In this document: piece after piece, positions 46,884 to 55,712 of the stretch | Layout: every line of letters begins with the position of its first letter | Numbering within the stretch: position 1 is the stretch's first letter | NCBI RefSeq assembly: GCF_001436305.1 | Contig: NZ_AZFO01000010.1 | Coordinates: 1 to 57,335 of the forward strand | Length of the DNA stretch: 57,335 bases | DNA from: Lactobacillus ultunensis DSM 16047 | Lineage (GTDB): Bacteria; Bacillota; Bacilli; Lactobacillales; Lactobacillaceae | Direction: 5' to 3' | The notes under the pieces: generated by a model | Database searches by the model: none | What the model was told of the DNA's origin: nothing | Seen by the model: only the letters and a program-made list of their open reading frames with translations | Program-made: the position numbers and the translations under genes

Positions 46884-46991
46884 GTTCTTCGAGGCAGGGT
46901 GAAATTCCCGACCGGCGGTAAAGTCCGCAACCCGTTTTGGCGGTGGAGTCCTTATGGCACCGATAGTATAGTCTAGATGGAAGAAGAATAA
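46884..46991 (+). promoter_or_regulatory. FMN riboswitch (RFN element)
   Basis: The conserved RFN blocks are present in order: TTCTTCGAGGCAGGGTGAA, TTCCCGACCGGCGGTAA, AGTCCGCAACCCG, GGCGGTGGAGTCC, and GATGGAAGAAGAA closing the P1 stem. It binds FMN and turns off the downstream rib genes by terminating transcription. The expression platform is the terminator at 47053-47080. Confidence 0.97.
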
Positions 46992-47052
46992 TTTTTTGTA
47001 CCCCTTTTTTTGTCGTGCAATAAATTATTTTGATAATGAATTCTATTATTTC

Positions 47053-47080
47053 GACCTCGGAGTATTCCGAGGTCTTTTTT
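47053..47080 (+). terminator. Riboswitch expression-platform terminator
   Basis: GACCTCGGA and TCCGAGGTC flank a 4-base loop and are followed by TTTTTT, between the RFN element and ribD. Confidence 0.9.
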
Positions 47081-47103
47081 GTTCTGTTAGGAAGTGATTT
47101 TAA

Positions 47104-48162
47104 ATGGAAAAAGATCAGTATTATATGAACTTGGCTTTACAAGAAGCTAAAAAAGGTCGCTTTCAGACTTGGAAAAACCCAATGGTTGGTGCTGTGATCG
47201 TTAAAAATAATCAAGTACTAGCTACCGGACACCATATTCATTATGGTCAAAATCATGCTGAACGCGATGCCATTTCAAAACTAACCCCAGAACAATTATT
47301 TAATTCAACTTTATATGTCACTCTTGAACCATGCAATCATTATGGAAAACAGCCTCCCTGCTCTGATTTAATTGTAAAAAGTAAGATCAAGCGAGTAGTT
47401 ATTGGACAAGTAGATCCGCATAAGTTGGTTACTGGTAAAGGAATTGCTAAATTAAAAAGTCACAATATAGAAGTTAAAACCGGAGTTTTAACTAGCAAAA
47501 TTGAAGAACTTAATAAATTCTATAATTACTTCTACCGAAATAATAAACCGTGGATCACCATCAAAGAAGCTACGAGTCTGGATTACCGTGTTAGTCAAAA
47601 TAAGAATACTCGTACGAATATCACTAACCAGTCAGTTTACTTCAGAGTACATCAAGAACGTGCAAATTATCAGGCAATCATGATTGGTTCAAGTACTGCA
47701 ATTATTGACGATCCTTCACTACTTACATCAGTTAAGACCGACTATCCACCAATTAGAGTTATTGTTGATCGTCGTGGGAGACTTTTAAATCATTTAGATT
47801 TGAAAGTCTTAACCGATCATCAAAGTCTAACCTGGATTTTCACTCAAAACAAGGATTTAATACGGAAAAAATTCAATGATAATATTCAAGTTTTATTGAT
47901 GAAAAGTAATGAATTGAGTGAAGTAGTTAATAAGCTAGCTCAAAGGGAAATTCAATCAATTTATGTCGAAGGTGGTCCCACTTTAGCCAGATCATTTTTG
48001 AATGAAGACTTAGCTAATGAGTTGATCGACTATATTGCCCCTACTTTTTTAGGAAGTGCCGGGCCAGCTGGAGTTTTACCAAGAGGTAATCTCAATTTAC
48101 ATAATGTACAAATTGAAAACCTAAATAACAATATAAGAATTGACGGTGAGATAAATGTTTAG
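47104..48162 (+). CDS. ribD: Bifunctional riboflavin deaminase/reductase
   Basis: 352 residues. N-terminal zinc deaminase: HAE at 51-53, with C77 and C86 in LEPCNHYGKQPPCSD. The C-terminal reductase runs from about 150, with YQAIMIGSSTAIIDDPSLL and IYVEGGPTLARSFL. It converts the GTP cyclohydrolase II product to the ribitylamino-pyrimidine phosphate. AGGAAGTGA upstream. First of four tightly packed rib genes under the FMN riboswitch. Confidence 0.97.
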   Translation: MEKDQYYMNLALQEAKKGRFQTWKNPMVGAVIVKNNQVLATGHHIHYGQNHAERDAISKLTPEQLFNSTLYVTLEPCNHYGKQPPCSDLIVKSKIKRVVIGQVDPHKLVTGKGIAKLKSHNIEVKTGVLTSKIEELNKFYNYFYRNNKPWITIKEATSLDYRVSQNKNTRTNITNQSVYFRVHQERANYQAIMIGSSTAIIDDPSLLTSVKTDYPPIRVIVDRRGRLLNHLDLKVLTDHQSLTWIFTQNKDLIRKKFNDNIQVLLMKSNELSEVVNKLAQREIQSIYVEGGPTLARSFLNEDLANELIDYIAPTFLGSAGPAGVLPRGNLNLHNVQIENLNNNIRIDGEINV

Positions 48163-48751
48163 TGGTTTAGTTCGTGGGGATGCTCACATAAAAAATATTA
48201 TTAAAAACGATGAAACAATTTTATTAACTGTAAGTTGCATTCCTGATTTTACTAAAAACTTAAAAATTGGAGATTCAATTGCAATTAATGGAACATGCCT
48301 AACAGTTGAAAAATTTACAGAAGATAGTTTTCAAGTCACAATGATGCCCCAAACCTATAAAAAGACTACTTTTAAAAATCTAAAGACTGGTGATCAGCTT
48401 AATGTAGAAAAATCATTAGAAATTGGACAACGGTTAGAGGGCCACATCGTTACCGGTCATGTTGATGATGTTGCTAAAGTAAAAAGGATTATTCCAAATG
48501 AAAATGCAATTGAAATCTGGTTTAAATTCCCTACACGCCTGGAAAATCAAATTGTGCCACAAGGTAGTATTGCGATCAACGGTGTTTCACTAACTGTTAT
48601 GGATACTAAAGATAATACTTTTTCAGTTGGATTAATTCCCCACACACAAGATGAAACTAATTTATCAGATTTAAAAGAAGGCTCAGAAGTCAATATCGAA
48701 ACCGATATTCTAGGAAAATATGTTGCGCAAAATTTAGAAAAGAGAGATTAA
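48155..48751 (+). CDS. ribE: Riboflavin synthase alpha subunit
   Basis: 198 residues of two lumazine-binding repeats: MFSGLVRGDAHI and GHIVTGHVDDVAKV begin each repeat; SIAINGTCLTVEKF and SIAINGVSLTVMDT are the paired barrel strands. It dismutates two 6,7-dimethyl-8-ribityllumazine molecules to riboflavin. Overlaps ribD by 8 bases. Confidence 0.96.
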   Translation: MFSGLVRGDAHIKNIIKNDETILLTVSCIPDFTKNLKIGDSIAINGTCLTVEKFTEDSFQVTMMPQTYKKTTFKNLKTGDQLNVEKSLEIGQRLEGHIVTGHVDDVAKVKRIIPNENAIEIWFKFPTRLENQIVPQGSIAINGVSLTVMDTKDNTFSVGLIPHTQDETNLSDLKEGSEVNIETDILGKYVAQNLEKRD

Positions 48752-48752
48752 A

Positions 48753-49940
48753 ATGGATGTTAAAAAAATTCAAAATGCTATCGATTGGATGAAAAAAGGC
48801 GGTTTAGTAATCGTGGCTGACGATGAAGACCGCGAATCAGAGGGCGATATGATTGGCCTAGGCTCAAAGGTTACACCAGAAAATGTAAACTTTATGACAA
48901 AGCACGCTCGTGGCTTGCTTTGTACTCCAGTAAGCAAGAAAATTGCAGAAAGACTAAAGTTGCCACAAATGCAACAAGACAACACTGACCCATATGGTAC
49001 CGCCTTTACTATCAGTGTTGATTACAAAACTACTACTACCGGTATTTCTGCATATGACCGAGCAACGACTATTAAAGCAATTGCGAATCCCAATTCTAAA
49101 CCTGAAGATTTCTTCAGACCAGGTCATTGTTTCCCATTGGTAGCTAAAGATGATCAAATCAAACAGCGAAATGGTCATACTGAAGCTTCAATTGCATTGG
49201 CCCACTTAGCTGGAGAACCGGAAGTAGCATATATCTGCGAAGTTATGAAACCAGATGGTCATATGGCTAGACGTACACAATTAAGACAAATCGCTAAAGA
49301 ATATCATATGCCTTTTTTAACCATCGCCGAACTGCAAGAATACATTAATTCTCCAGCGAGTAAACTTACAGACTTTGTAAATCTACCAACTGAATACGGT
49401 GAATTCAAAATTAAAAGTTATGGACATGGCAATGTTGCCTTAATTAAAGGTAATATTGATCCTAGCAAACCAGTACTAACTCGTGTTCATTCCAAGTGTC
49501 TAACTGGTGACACTTTTGGTTCTAAACGTTGCGATTGTGGTCCTCAACTTCATCAATCTATGAAAAAAATTGAAGAAAATGGCTCTGGTGTAATTCTGTA
49601 TCTCAACCAGGAAGGACGCGGAATTGGTTTGACCAATAAATTACGTGCCTACGCTTTACAAGATCAAGGACATGATACATATGAAGCCAATGAATTATTA
49701 GGATTCAAAGCAGACGAGCGTAACTACGATGTTGCAGCAAAAATGTTTAAAGACCTTGGAATTAAAGTCATGGATTTGTTAACCAATAATCCAGATAAAA
49801 TTGATCAATTAGCAGATTACGGTATTACTATCAATCAACGCATACCGCTAGAAATCAAGCCAAATAAGTTTGATTTGTTTTACTTAAAAACCAAGAAAGA
49901 AAAGTTCCATCACTTACTAAAATTGAAAGAGGCAGAATAA
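48753..49940 (+). CDS. ribBA: Fused DHBP synthase / GTP cyclohydrolase II
   Basis: 395 residues. The N-terminal half is DHBP synthase (DDEDRESEGDMIGLG and RPGHCFPL). The C-terminal half is GTP cyclohydrolase II: the zinc motif C-x10-C-x-C starts near residue 249 (KCLTGDTFGSKRCDCGPQL), followed by LYLNQEGRGIGLTNKL. It makes both starting blocks of riboflavin. One base separates it from ribE. Confidence 0.97.
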   Translation: MDVKKIQNAIDWMKKGGLVIVADDEDRESEGDMIGLGSKVTPENVNFMTKHARGLLCTPVSKKIAERLKLPQMQQDNTDPYGTAFTISVDYKTTTTGISAYDRATTIKAIANPNSKPEDFFRPGHCFPLVAKDDQIKQRNGHTEASIALAHLAGEPEVAYICEVMKPDGHMARRTQLRQIAKEYHMPFLTIAELQEYINSPASKLTDFVNLPTEYGEFKIKSYGHGNVALIKGNIDPSKPVLTRVHSKCLTGDTFGSKRCDCGPQLHQSMKKIEENGSGVILYLNQEGRGIGLTNKLRAYALQDQGHDTYEANELLGFKADERNYDVAAKMFKDLGIKVMDLLTNNPDKIDQLADYGITINQRIPLEIKPNKFDLFYLKTKKEKFHHLLKLKEAE

Positions 49941-50408
49941 ATGAATGAATATAAAGGTAATTATACAAACATTCACGGTCCAATTGCTATTGTTGTTTCC
50001 AAGTTCAACGAAATTGTTACTAAAAATTTGGTTTTAGGAGCTCAAGAAACGTTAAAACAGTTTGGTATCAAAGAGTCCGATGTTGATGTTTTTTGGGTAC
50101 CGGGTGCCTTTGAGATTGGCTTTACCACTCAAAAATTACTGAACAGCAATAAATACGCCGGTATTATGAGTTTGGGTGCCGTTATCAAAGGTGAAACCGA
50201 TCATTATTCAATGATTATTCAAAATGTAACTGGTGCAATAATGCAAATGAATTTACAAGCAAAAATCCCTATTACCTTTGGAATTCTAACTACAGAAAAT
50301 ATTGAACAGGCATTACAACGATCCGGACTGAAAGCAGGTAATGAAGGCTCATCTACAGCACAAAGTTTATTAGAAATGATTTCTCTCAATGATCAATTAA
50401 ATAAATAA
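49941..50408 (+). CDS. ribH: Lumazine synthase
   Basis: 155 residues. [12 protein letters not shown] binds the pyrimidine; [17 protein letters not shown] has the catalytic His; [13 protein letters not shown] and [13 protein letters not shown] close the fold. It condenses DHBP with the ribitylamino pyrimidine. Starts directly after the ribBA stop; a long terminator follows. Confidence 0.97.
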   Translation: MNEYKGNYTNIHGPIAIVVSKFNEIVTKNLVLGAQETLKQFGIKESDVDVFWVPGAFEIGFTTQKLLNSNKYAGIMSLGAVIKGETDHYSMIIQNVTGAIMQMNLQAKIPITFGILTTENIEQALQRSGLKAGNEGSSTAQSLLEMISLNDQLNK

Positions 50409-50460
50409 TAAAAAACAACTGTTTTACTCATTAAGTAATATGGGTAAAACAGTTGTTTTT
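50409..50460. terminator. Bidirectional terminator after the rib operon
   Basis: AAAAACAACTGTTTTAC pairs with GTAAAACAGTTGTTTTT (17 bp). It also serves the convergent small gene at 50462-50707. Confidence 0.92.
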
Positions 50461-50461
50461 A

Positions 50462-50707
50462 TTAACTATGCAATTCTTTTCTTAACATCTGTAAGACAAT
50501 CTTAATTTCGTCATTTTCTTGACTACCAAAGATACGTGTAAAAGATTCATCTTTCTTAAATTCTTGCGTGTAGTCATACTGCTTAGTCAGTTCTTTAATA
50601 CGATTATCGAATAAAAAGGCTGCATAATTCTTATATTTAAAACATTTTATTTTTGGAACTGGCTCGTCAACATTAATTTCTGAAACAACCCAAATATAAT
50701 TCTCCAT
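50462..50707 (-). CDS. Small hypothetical protein
   Basis: 81 residues, MENYIWVVSEINVDEPVPK at the start and a charged helical C-terminus (KIVLQMLRKELHS). No signal peptide, no motif recognised, weak ribosome site. Bounded by the rib terminator. Coding is likely but the role is unknown. Confidence 0.5.
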   Translation of the reverse strand: MENYIWVVSEINVDEPVPKIKCFKYKNYAAFLFDNRIKELTKQYDYTQEFKKDESFTRIFGSQENDEIKIVLQMLRKELHS

Positions 50708-50875
50708 GTTTATTAGTCGCTTTCCATAAATTTATAAAGTAGTCTTTATTTCTGATTATATCACATGCTTACGCACAATTTGTGCTTTATTAAAGATTGT
50801 TCCTAATTTAATTGAACCGGTTGCATAAATGACATAAACATAGAGAAAAGACGAATAATATTGACTCATTTGATA

Positions 50876-51625
50876 TTATTTCAAATACTTTTTAGAAATC
50901 CAGTATTGTTCCCCAGTTTTATCACGTAATTGGTAACAGAGACCACAATTTTTAATATGCATTTTGGCTACAAAATGATAACTCCGATTTCCCTTTAGAT
51001 ACCTATCAGTTAATTGTCCGTGATCAGAAACTGTTTGTATTCTCTTGCCAGCTCTTACTCGATAAACTTTTTTCAATCTTGTCAAAGCTGGCGCATGGGG
51101 ATGTCTTTGGTTAAACCACACATCCTTTTTAGTCTTAATCGGTGAATCAAAGTTAAAGTAATAATCACTAGCCAGATACTTAATTTCACCTTTTTTGTTT
51201 GGTTTAGCCGTAATCTTTTGTAAAGTTGAATCGTCTAAATTCCAGGTTGGACCGATAAAGGTATACCATTTATTTTTATTTAAATGATTAATCGTGATAT
51301 AGGCGCGACCAATATAAACATTATTTGGACTGAAATCTTTTTCAGTCACCATAATTGGCTTATCTAGATATGGTGCCCAGAAAAAATCAGTGATTTCAGC
51401 AGACTTGATTCTTCCAATATTGGTCTTTAAGTCAGTAACTTTTTGGTTGTATTTAAAATTGTATTGTTCGAGCAAATTATTACGTATTCCAGTAATAGTT
51501 CGCATTGGAGCTGAATTAGTAACTGTGATCTTCGTTACTTTCGCTGCTTGAACAGGAGAAGCAATACCCAAAAAGGCAATTAAACTTAAACTAGAAATCA
51601 AGGCGACGATAAAATGTTTTCTCAT
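50876..51625 (-). CDS. Secreted hypothetical protein
   Basis: 249 residues with a signal peptide: basic start MRKHF, hydrophobic core LISSLSLIAFLGIA, and a likely cut after SPVQA. The mature part is rich in Lys, Tyr, Asn and Trp. The C-terminal 60 residues (VYRVRAGKRIQTVSDHGQL, RDKTGEQYWISKKYLK) resemble the ending of SLAP/GW-like wall-binding repeats in lactobacilli, but only loosely. Two Cys (CGLC) may form a disulfide. Confidence 0.65.
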   Translation of the reverse strand: MRKHFIVALISSLSLIAFLGIASPVQAAKVTKITVTNSAPMRTITGIRNNLLEQYNFKYNQKVTDLKTNIGRIKSAEITDFFWAPYLDKPIMVTEKDFSPNNVYIGRAYITINHLNKNKWYTFIGPTWNLDDSTLQKITAKPNKKGEIKYLASDYYFNFDSPIKTKKDVWFNQRHPHAPALTRLKKVYRVRAGKRIQTVSDHGQLTDRYLKGNRSYHFVAKMHIKNCGLCYQLRDKTGEQYWISKKYLK

Positions 51626-51744
51626 CTTTACACCTTCTCGTATTATTACAAATAGAAAACTGTATTGAAATTTGTACCAACATTTCTAATTTGAGTTTAC
51701 TACAAATAATTTTCATTAAACATATTCTTTATTAATTTAAAAAC

Positions 51745-51777
51745 GAAAAAAGACCTAAAAGCATCACACTTTTAGAT
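51745..51777 (-). terminator. Terminator after the RibD-C-like gene
   Basis: GATCTAAAAG and CTTTTAGGTC around a 7-base loop with TCTTTTTT on the minus strand. Confidence 0.75.
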
Positions 51778-51789
51778 CCCAGTTTAATT

Positions 51790-52448
51790 TTAATTAGTTA
51801 AATACCTAAGCCAAACAGCACCATCAGCATAGCTTTTTACACTCTTTAACTTCAATAGCAACGGATGATTATCAGTTAAGCTGGCTGACCAGTTCTACCA
51901 TCAACGCCTGGTCCAACTAAAATACTGATTTCATCTACTAAACCAGCTTTCAAGAAACCACCGTTAATTCGGCCACCACCTACAACTGCTAAGCGATCAA
52001 CTCTAAATTCTTTGTTTAAAATCTCCATTGCTTTCTTCAAATCAACATGTTCTTTACCAGCTGCGATCCAAGAAATATTTCTAGAATTAAGATAGTCAAT
52101 ATATTCCTTTGAAACATTTTCACTGGTTAAAATCAAGTGTGGAAAAACAGAACTAGTCTCCGTCTCCCAAATCATTCGACCTTTGGAATCAGTTACAATG
52201 TTATATGAATTAGCAACAGCATTCTTTTGAAATGTAATTTTATCCAATTTTTCTTTAGATTTAGTATTAAAACTGCCTTCTGCCATTTCGGTTTCAGCCG
52301 TTACACGACCACTAACCCGAGTTGGTGCACCAATAGTATCTAAAGTCGAATAATATTCACTGTTACCCTTCAGCTGTGCAGTCATTCCGCAATCAATACG
52401 GCCATCTACTGAAGTCATCATGTGTACGATAATATAAGGTTTATTCAT
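51790..52448 (-). pseudogene. RibD-C-terminal/DHFR-like reductase, one frameshift
   Basis: The frame gives 190 residues: IIVHMMTSVDGRIDCGM, VTAETEMAEGSFN, then LAVVGGGRINGGFLKAGL and LVGPGVDGRTGQPA, the reductase fold shared by RibD-C and DHFR-like proteins. It stops at 51876. One T added after GCTT gives LTDNHPLLLKLKSVKSYAD, GAVWLRYLTN to 51790, the usual family tail (about 219 residues). This gene is not part of the rib operon. The short form may still fold; the terminator follows the longer end. Confidence 0.75.
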
Positions 52449-52554
52449 TATTTTGTCCCTTCTATCTTTGTCAAATACAATTTAACATCTAGGATTAATA
52501 ATGACCAATACTTATCTAGAATAGCTGACTATGCACTTTAATTATATTAAGACT

Positions 52555-53490
52555 TTACGCCTTCCTATTTTCGCGTAAATAATCATATAATACACCGTCT
52601 CGTAAGCCACAGTTAGAGAAAATGACCTCACTAATCTGCAAGTTCTGTAAGACTAAGCTAATTGGAATTAGACCGCCGATGATAACGTCAGCCCTATTCT
52701 TAGCTAAACCTGGAACTTTCATTCTCTCATCTTTATCCATAGAAATTAATTTGCTTACTAAGTCAAAAATATATTTTGGTGGCAAATGCATCCCATGAAT
52801 ATCAGGCAACTCATCAACTTCATCAGTTAACTCCCGGCGATGAATCTTCGCAATCGTCCGGTTGCTGCCACCCAACGCAATCAGTGGCAGATTATGTACC
52901 TCGCCCAACCAACGTACAGTAGAAATCTTCTGTCCAGCAGCGTTCATAGCATTATAAAGGTTGCTGGCACTTATCTTATCAGACAATTTATAGTTTTGTG
53001 AAAGCAAAACCGCACCAATTGGGACACTAACTCTTTCCTTGCATTCACCGTTCTGCACCCAAATTAGCTCTGTCGATGCGCCACCACAGTCCATGATGAT
53101 CCCATTTCTGACAGGTAAAGTATTAATCACTCCAACATAGTCTAAATATGCTTCAGTGCTTCCTGAAATTACACTTAAATCAATGCCAACCTGTTCTTTC
53201 ACCATTTTTAAAAAATCAGCTTGATTCTTTGCTTGCCTTACAGCTGCAGTCGCAACGGCTTTGACTATCACATGGTCATATTGGGTATATTTAGCTTTAA
53301 ATTCTTTTAAAGCAGCAATTGTTCGTTTCATTGGCTCATCTTTTAGAGTCTTTTCCTTACCCATATTTTCAGACAAACGAACGTATTCACGATAATATCC
53401 TTGAACACTATAGCCGCCGTATTCATCAATTTGTGAAATCTGCATTCTGACTGAGTTTGAACCCAGATCGATTACAACTAAATTCGTCAT
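52555..53490 (-). CDS. ppx: Exopolyphosphatase / Ppx-GppA
   Basis: 311 residues. The ASKHA phosphate loops LVVIDLGSNSVRMQI and GIIMDCGGASTELIWV are intact, as are GAVLLSQNY and LPLIALGGSNRTIAK. It removes terminal phosphates from polyphosphate or pppGpp. The length matches the single-domain (no HD) form. Third gene of the operon with ppk. Confidence 0.93.
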   Translation of the reverse strand: MTNLVVIDLGSNSVRMQISQIDEYGGYSVQGYYREYVRLSENMGKEKTLKDEPMKRTIAALKEFKAKYTQYDHVIVKAVATAAVRQAKNQADFLKMVKEQVGIDLSVISGSTEAYLDYVGVINTLPVRNGIIMDCGGASTELIWVQNGECKERVSVPIGAVLLSQNYKLSDKISASNLYNAMNAAGQKISTVRWLGEVHNLPLIALGGSNRTIAKIHRRELTDEVDELPDIHGMHLPPKYIFDLVSKLISMDKDERMKVPGLAKNRADVIIGGLIPISLVLQNLQISEVIFSNCGLRDGVLYDYLRENRKA

Positions 53491-53528
53491 AATTTACTCC
53501 TTTAGTTAATCTGTACGCAGTATAAAAA

Positions 53529-55712
53529 TCACTCATCCTTATCGTCAAGGGTTAAATCATTGTCTTCTCTGCGCATTACTTCAAAGGTATCAGGTTCTCT
53601 ATCCATTTTCTTCTTTTCCTTTAATGCCCGTACCTTTTCCTCAGCTTGACGAATGAAAATCTCTTGTGAATTAACCATCTTCTTGCCACGACGATCAATC
53701 ATCGTGTAAACATCATTATGTAACACCCGTGCTTTTACATTGTCCGACCACATAGTGTTGTAAATATCAATTGCTCTCTGCTTAAGGTCAGGTTGCAAAA
53801 CTGGAAAAAGAGTTTCAACACGACGATTTAAATTACGCTTCATCATGTCAGCACTTGAAAGATAGATTTCCTGATTGCCATCATTATAGAAATAATAAAT
53901 TCGACTATGCTCAAGCAAACGCCCAACTATCGAATGTACCTCAATATTATCACTAATTCCGGGGATATCTGTTCTTAAACAGCATATTCCACGCACAATT
54001 AAATGAATCTTAACTCCTGCATGAGAAGCCTGGTATAATTTGGCAATAATTTCAGGATCCGATAAAGAATTCATTTTCATGTGAATTTCGGCTTTTCGTC
54101 CCGCTTGAGCAATTGCAATTTCATTGTCGATCTTTTCATTGATAAACTCACGAATATGCTTTGGCGAAATGCGTAATTGGTTAAAATATGGCGGCCGAGA
54201 ATACCCCGACAGCATATTAAATAGATTAGTTGCATCTACACCAAATTCACGACGGGAAGTGAAAATACCCATATCAGTATAGAAGTGGGCAGTAACGTCA
54301 TTATAGTTACCAGTACCCAAGTGGACATAGCGACGAATGCCATCTTCATCCCTGCGAATAACCAACGTGATTTTGGTATGAGTCTTTAGGCCCTTCAAGC
54401 CATAAATGACATGGCAACCCATTTGTTCAAGAGTTCTAGCCCAATGAACATTATTTTGTTCATCAAAACGAGCTTTAACTTCAACCAAAACAGTTACTTG
54501 CTTACCAGCTTGAGCTGCTTCACCTAAGTACTTAATAATCGGTGAATTTCCAGATACACGATAAAGAGTCATCTTGATTGCTAAAACTTGATCATCATGA
54601 GCAGCTTTACGAATAAAATTCAATACTGCATCAAATGAATCATAAGGATATTGAACCAAATAATCTTTTTCACGAATATGACTAAAAATATCACTGGATA
54701 ATTCCAAATCTGGGTCAATATAGCCCTTGATTGGTCCATAACGCAATTTATCGTGTCCCTTAACAGCCCCAGTTAATTTCTTCAAGACAGTTAAATCAAT
54801 TGGACCGGAAATTTCATAGATTTCATCTTTATTGACTTTTAATTTATCAAATAAACGAGTCCGCAACTTATCGCCCATATCTTTTTCGATTTCCAAGCGG
54901 ACAACCTTACCATGTTCTCGATCCTTCAATTGTTTCTGAACGCTACGTAAAAAGTCTGATGTATCCCGTTCAGCAACGTCTAAATCCATATCACGCGTAA
55001 CTCTAAAACAAGCAGCTTCTTTAACTTCATAGCCATCGAAGAACTTACCAATAAACTCCTTAATAATATCCTCTAATAGTACAAAACTATTATCGACATT
55101 TGGCAGTTTAACCAAGCGTTTAAAGTTATTTGGCACACGAATCGTTGCATATTCATGCTTGTCGCTCTCTGTATCTTTTAATCGTACAGCAATATTTAAT
55201 GAATTATTAGCTATAAATGGAAACGGCCGGTTAGTATCATCAGCCATTGGCGTAATCACTGGATAAAGTTCATCAGAGAAGTAACGTCTAACAAATTCAT
55301 ACTGATTAGCATTCAAATCTTTGACATTCTTGATAAAAATATTCTTCTTTTCTAGCAATGGTAAAAGCGAACGCCAATAAGTTGAATATCTTTTTTCAAC
55401 AGCACGGTGTTCTTTTTTATTGATTTCTGTTAATTGTTCCTCCGCAGTCATACCGGAAGAATCAGTTGTTTTTATACCAGCTGCGACCAACTTATGCAAT
55501 GAAGCAACCCGTACCATAAAGAATTCATCAACATTGCTTTGAGTGATACCTAAAAAATTAACTCGCTCCAATAAAGGATTGTCTTTATTTCGTGCTTCTT
55601 CCAATACACGATCATTAAAGTCCATCCAGCTTAATTCACGATTTTTAAAATATTCTGGTTTACGAAAAGGTTTAGTTTCTTCCTTTTCATTCTTTAAAAA
55701 TGTACTGCTCAT
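53529..55712 (-). CDS. ppk: Polyphosphate kinase 1
   Basis: 727 residues. The N-domain starts KNRELSWMDFNDRVLEEA. The catalytic core shows ALKMTLYRVS-type AIKMTLYRVSGNSPII, LVEVKARFDEQNN and GLKTHTKITLVIRRDEDG, where the His forms the phosphoenzyme, then HLGTGNYNDVTAHFYTD. Makes polyphosphate from ATP at the membrane. Its ATG overlaps the ppx2 stop (TAATG). Confidence 0.95.
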   Translation of the reverse strand: MSSTFLKNEKEETKPFRKPEYFKNRELSWMDFNDRVLEEARNKDNPLLERVNFLGITQSNVDEFFMVRVASLHKLVAAGIKTTDSSGMTAEEQLTEINKKEHRAVEKRYSTYWRSLLPLLEKKNIFIKNVKDLNANQYEFVRRYFSDELYPVITPMADDTNRPFPFIANNSLNIAVRLKDTESDKHEYATIRVPNNFKRLVKLPNVDNSFVLLEDIIKEFIGKFFDGYEVKEAACFRVTRDMDLDVAERDTSDFLRSVQKQLKDREHGKVVRLEIEKDMGDKLRTRLFDKLKVNKDEIYEISGPIDLTVLKKLTGAVKGHDKLRYGPIKGYIDPDLELSSDIFSHIREKDYLVQYPYDSFDAVLNFIRKAAHDDQVLAIKMTLYRVSGNSPIIKYLGEAAQAGKQVTVLVEVKARFDEQNNVHWARTLEQMGCHVIYGLKGLKTHTKITLVIRRDEDGIRRYVHLGTGNYNDVTAHFYTDMGIFTSRREFGVDATNLFNMLSGYSRPPYFNQLRISPKHIREFINEKIDNEIAIAQAGRKAEIHMKMNSLSDPEIIAKLYQASHAGVKIHLIVRGICCLRTDIPGISDNIEVHSIVGRLLEHSRIYYFYNDGNQEIYLSSADMMKRNLNRRVETLFPVLQPDLKQRAIDIYNTMWSDNVKARVLHNDVYTMIDRRGKKMVNSQEIFIRQAEEKVRALKEKKKMDREPDTFEVMRREDNDLTLDDKDE

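Noticed and set aside
51790-52448. RibD-C-like gene as part of the riboflavin operon.
   Set aside because: It is on the other strand, separated by terminators and unrelated genes.
53511-53530. TGTACGCAG between ppx and ppk resembles the core of the HxlR motif.
   Set aside because: Only about 8 bases match and the flanks differ; no -35 overlap as in the true pair.
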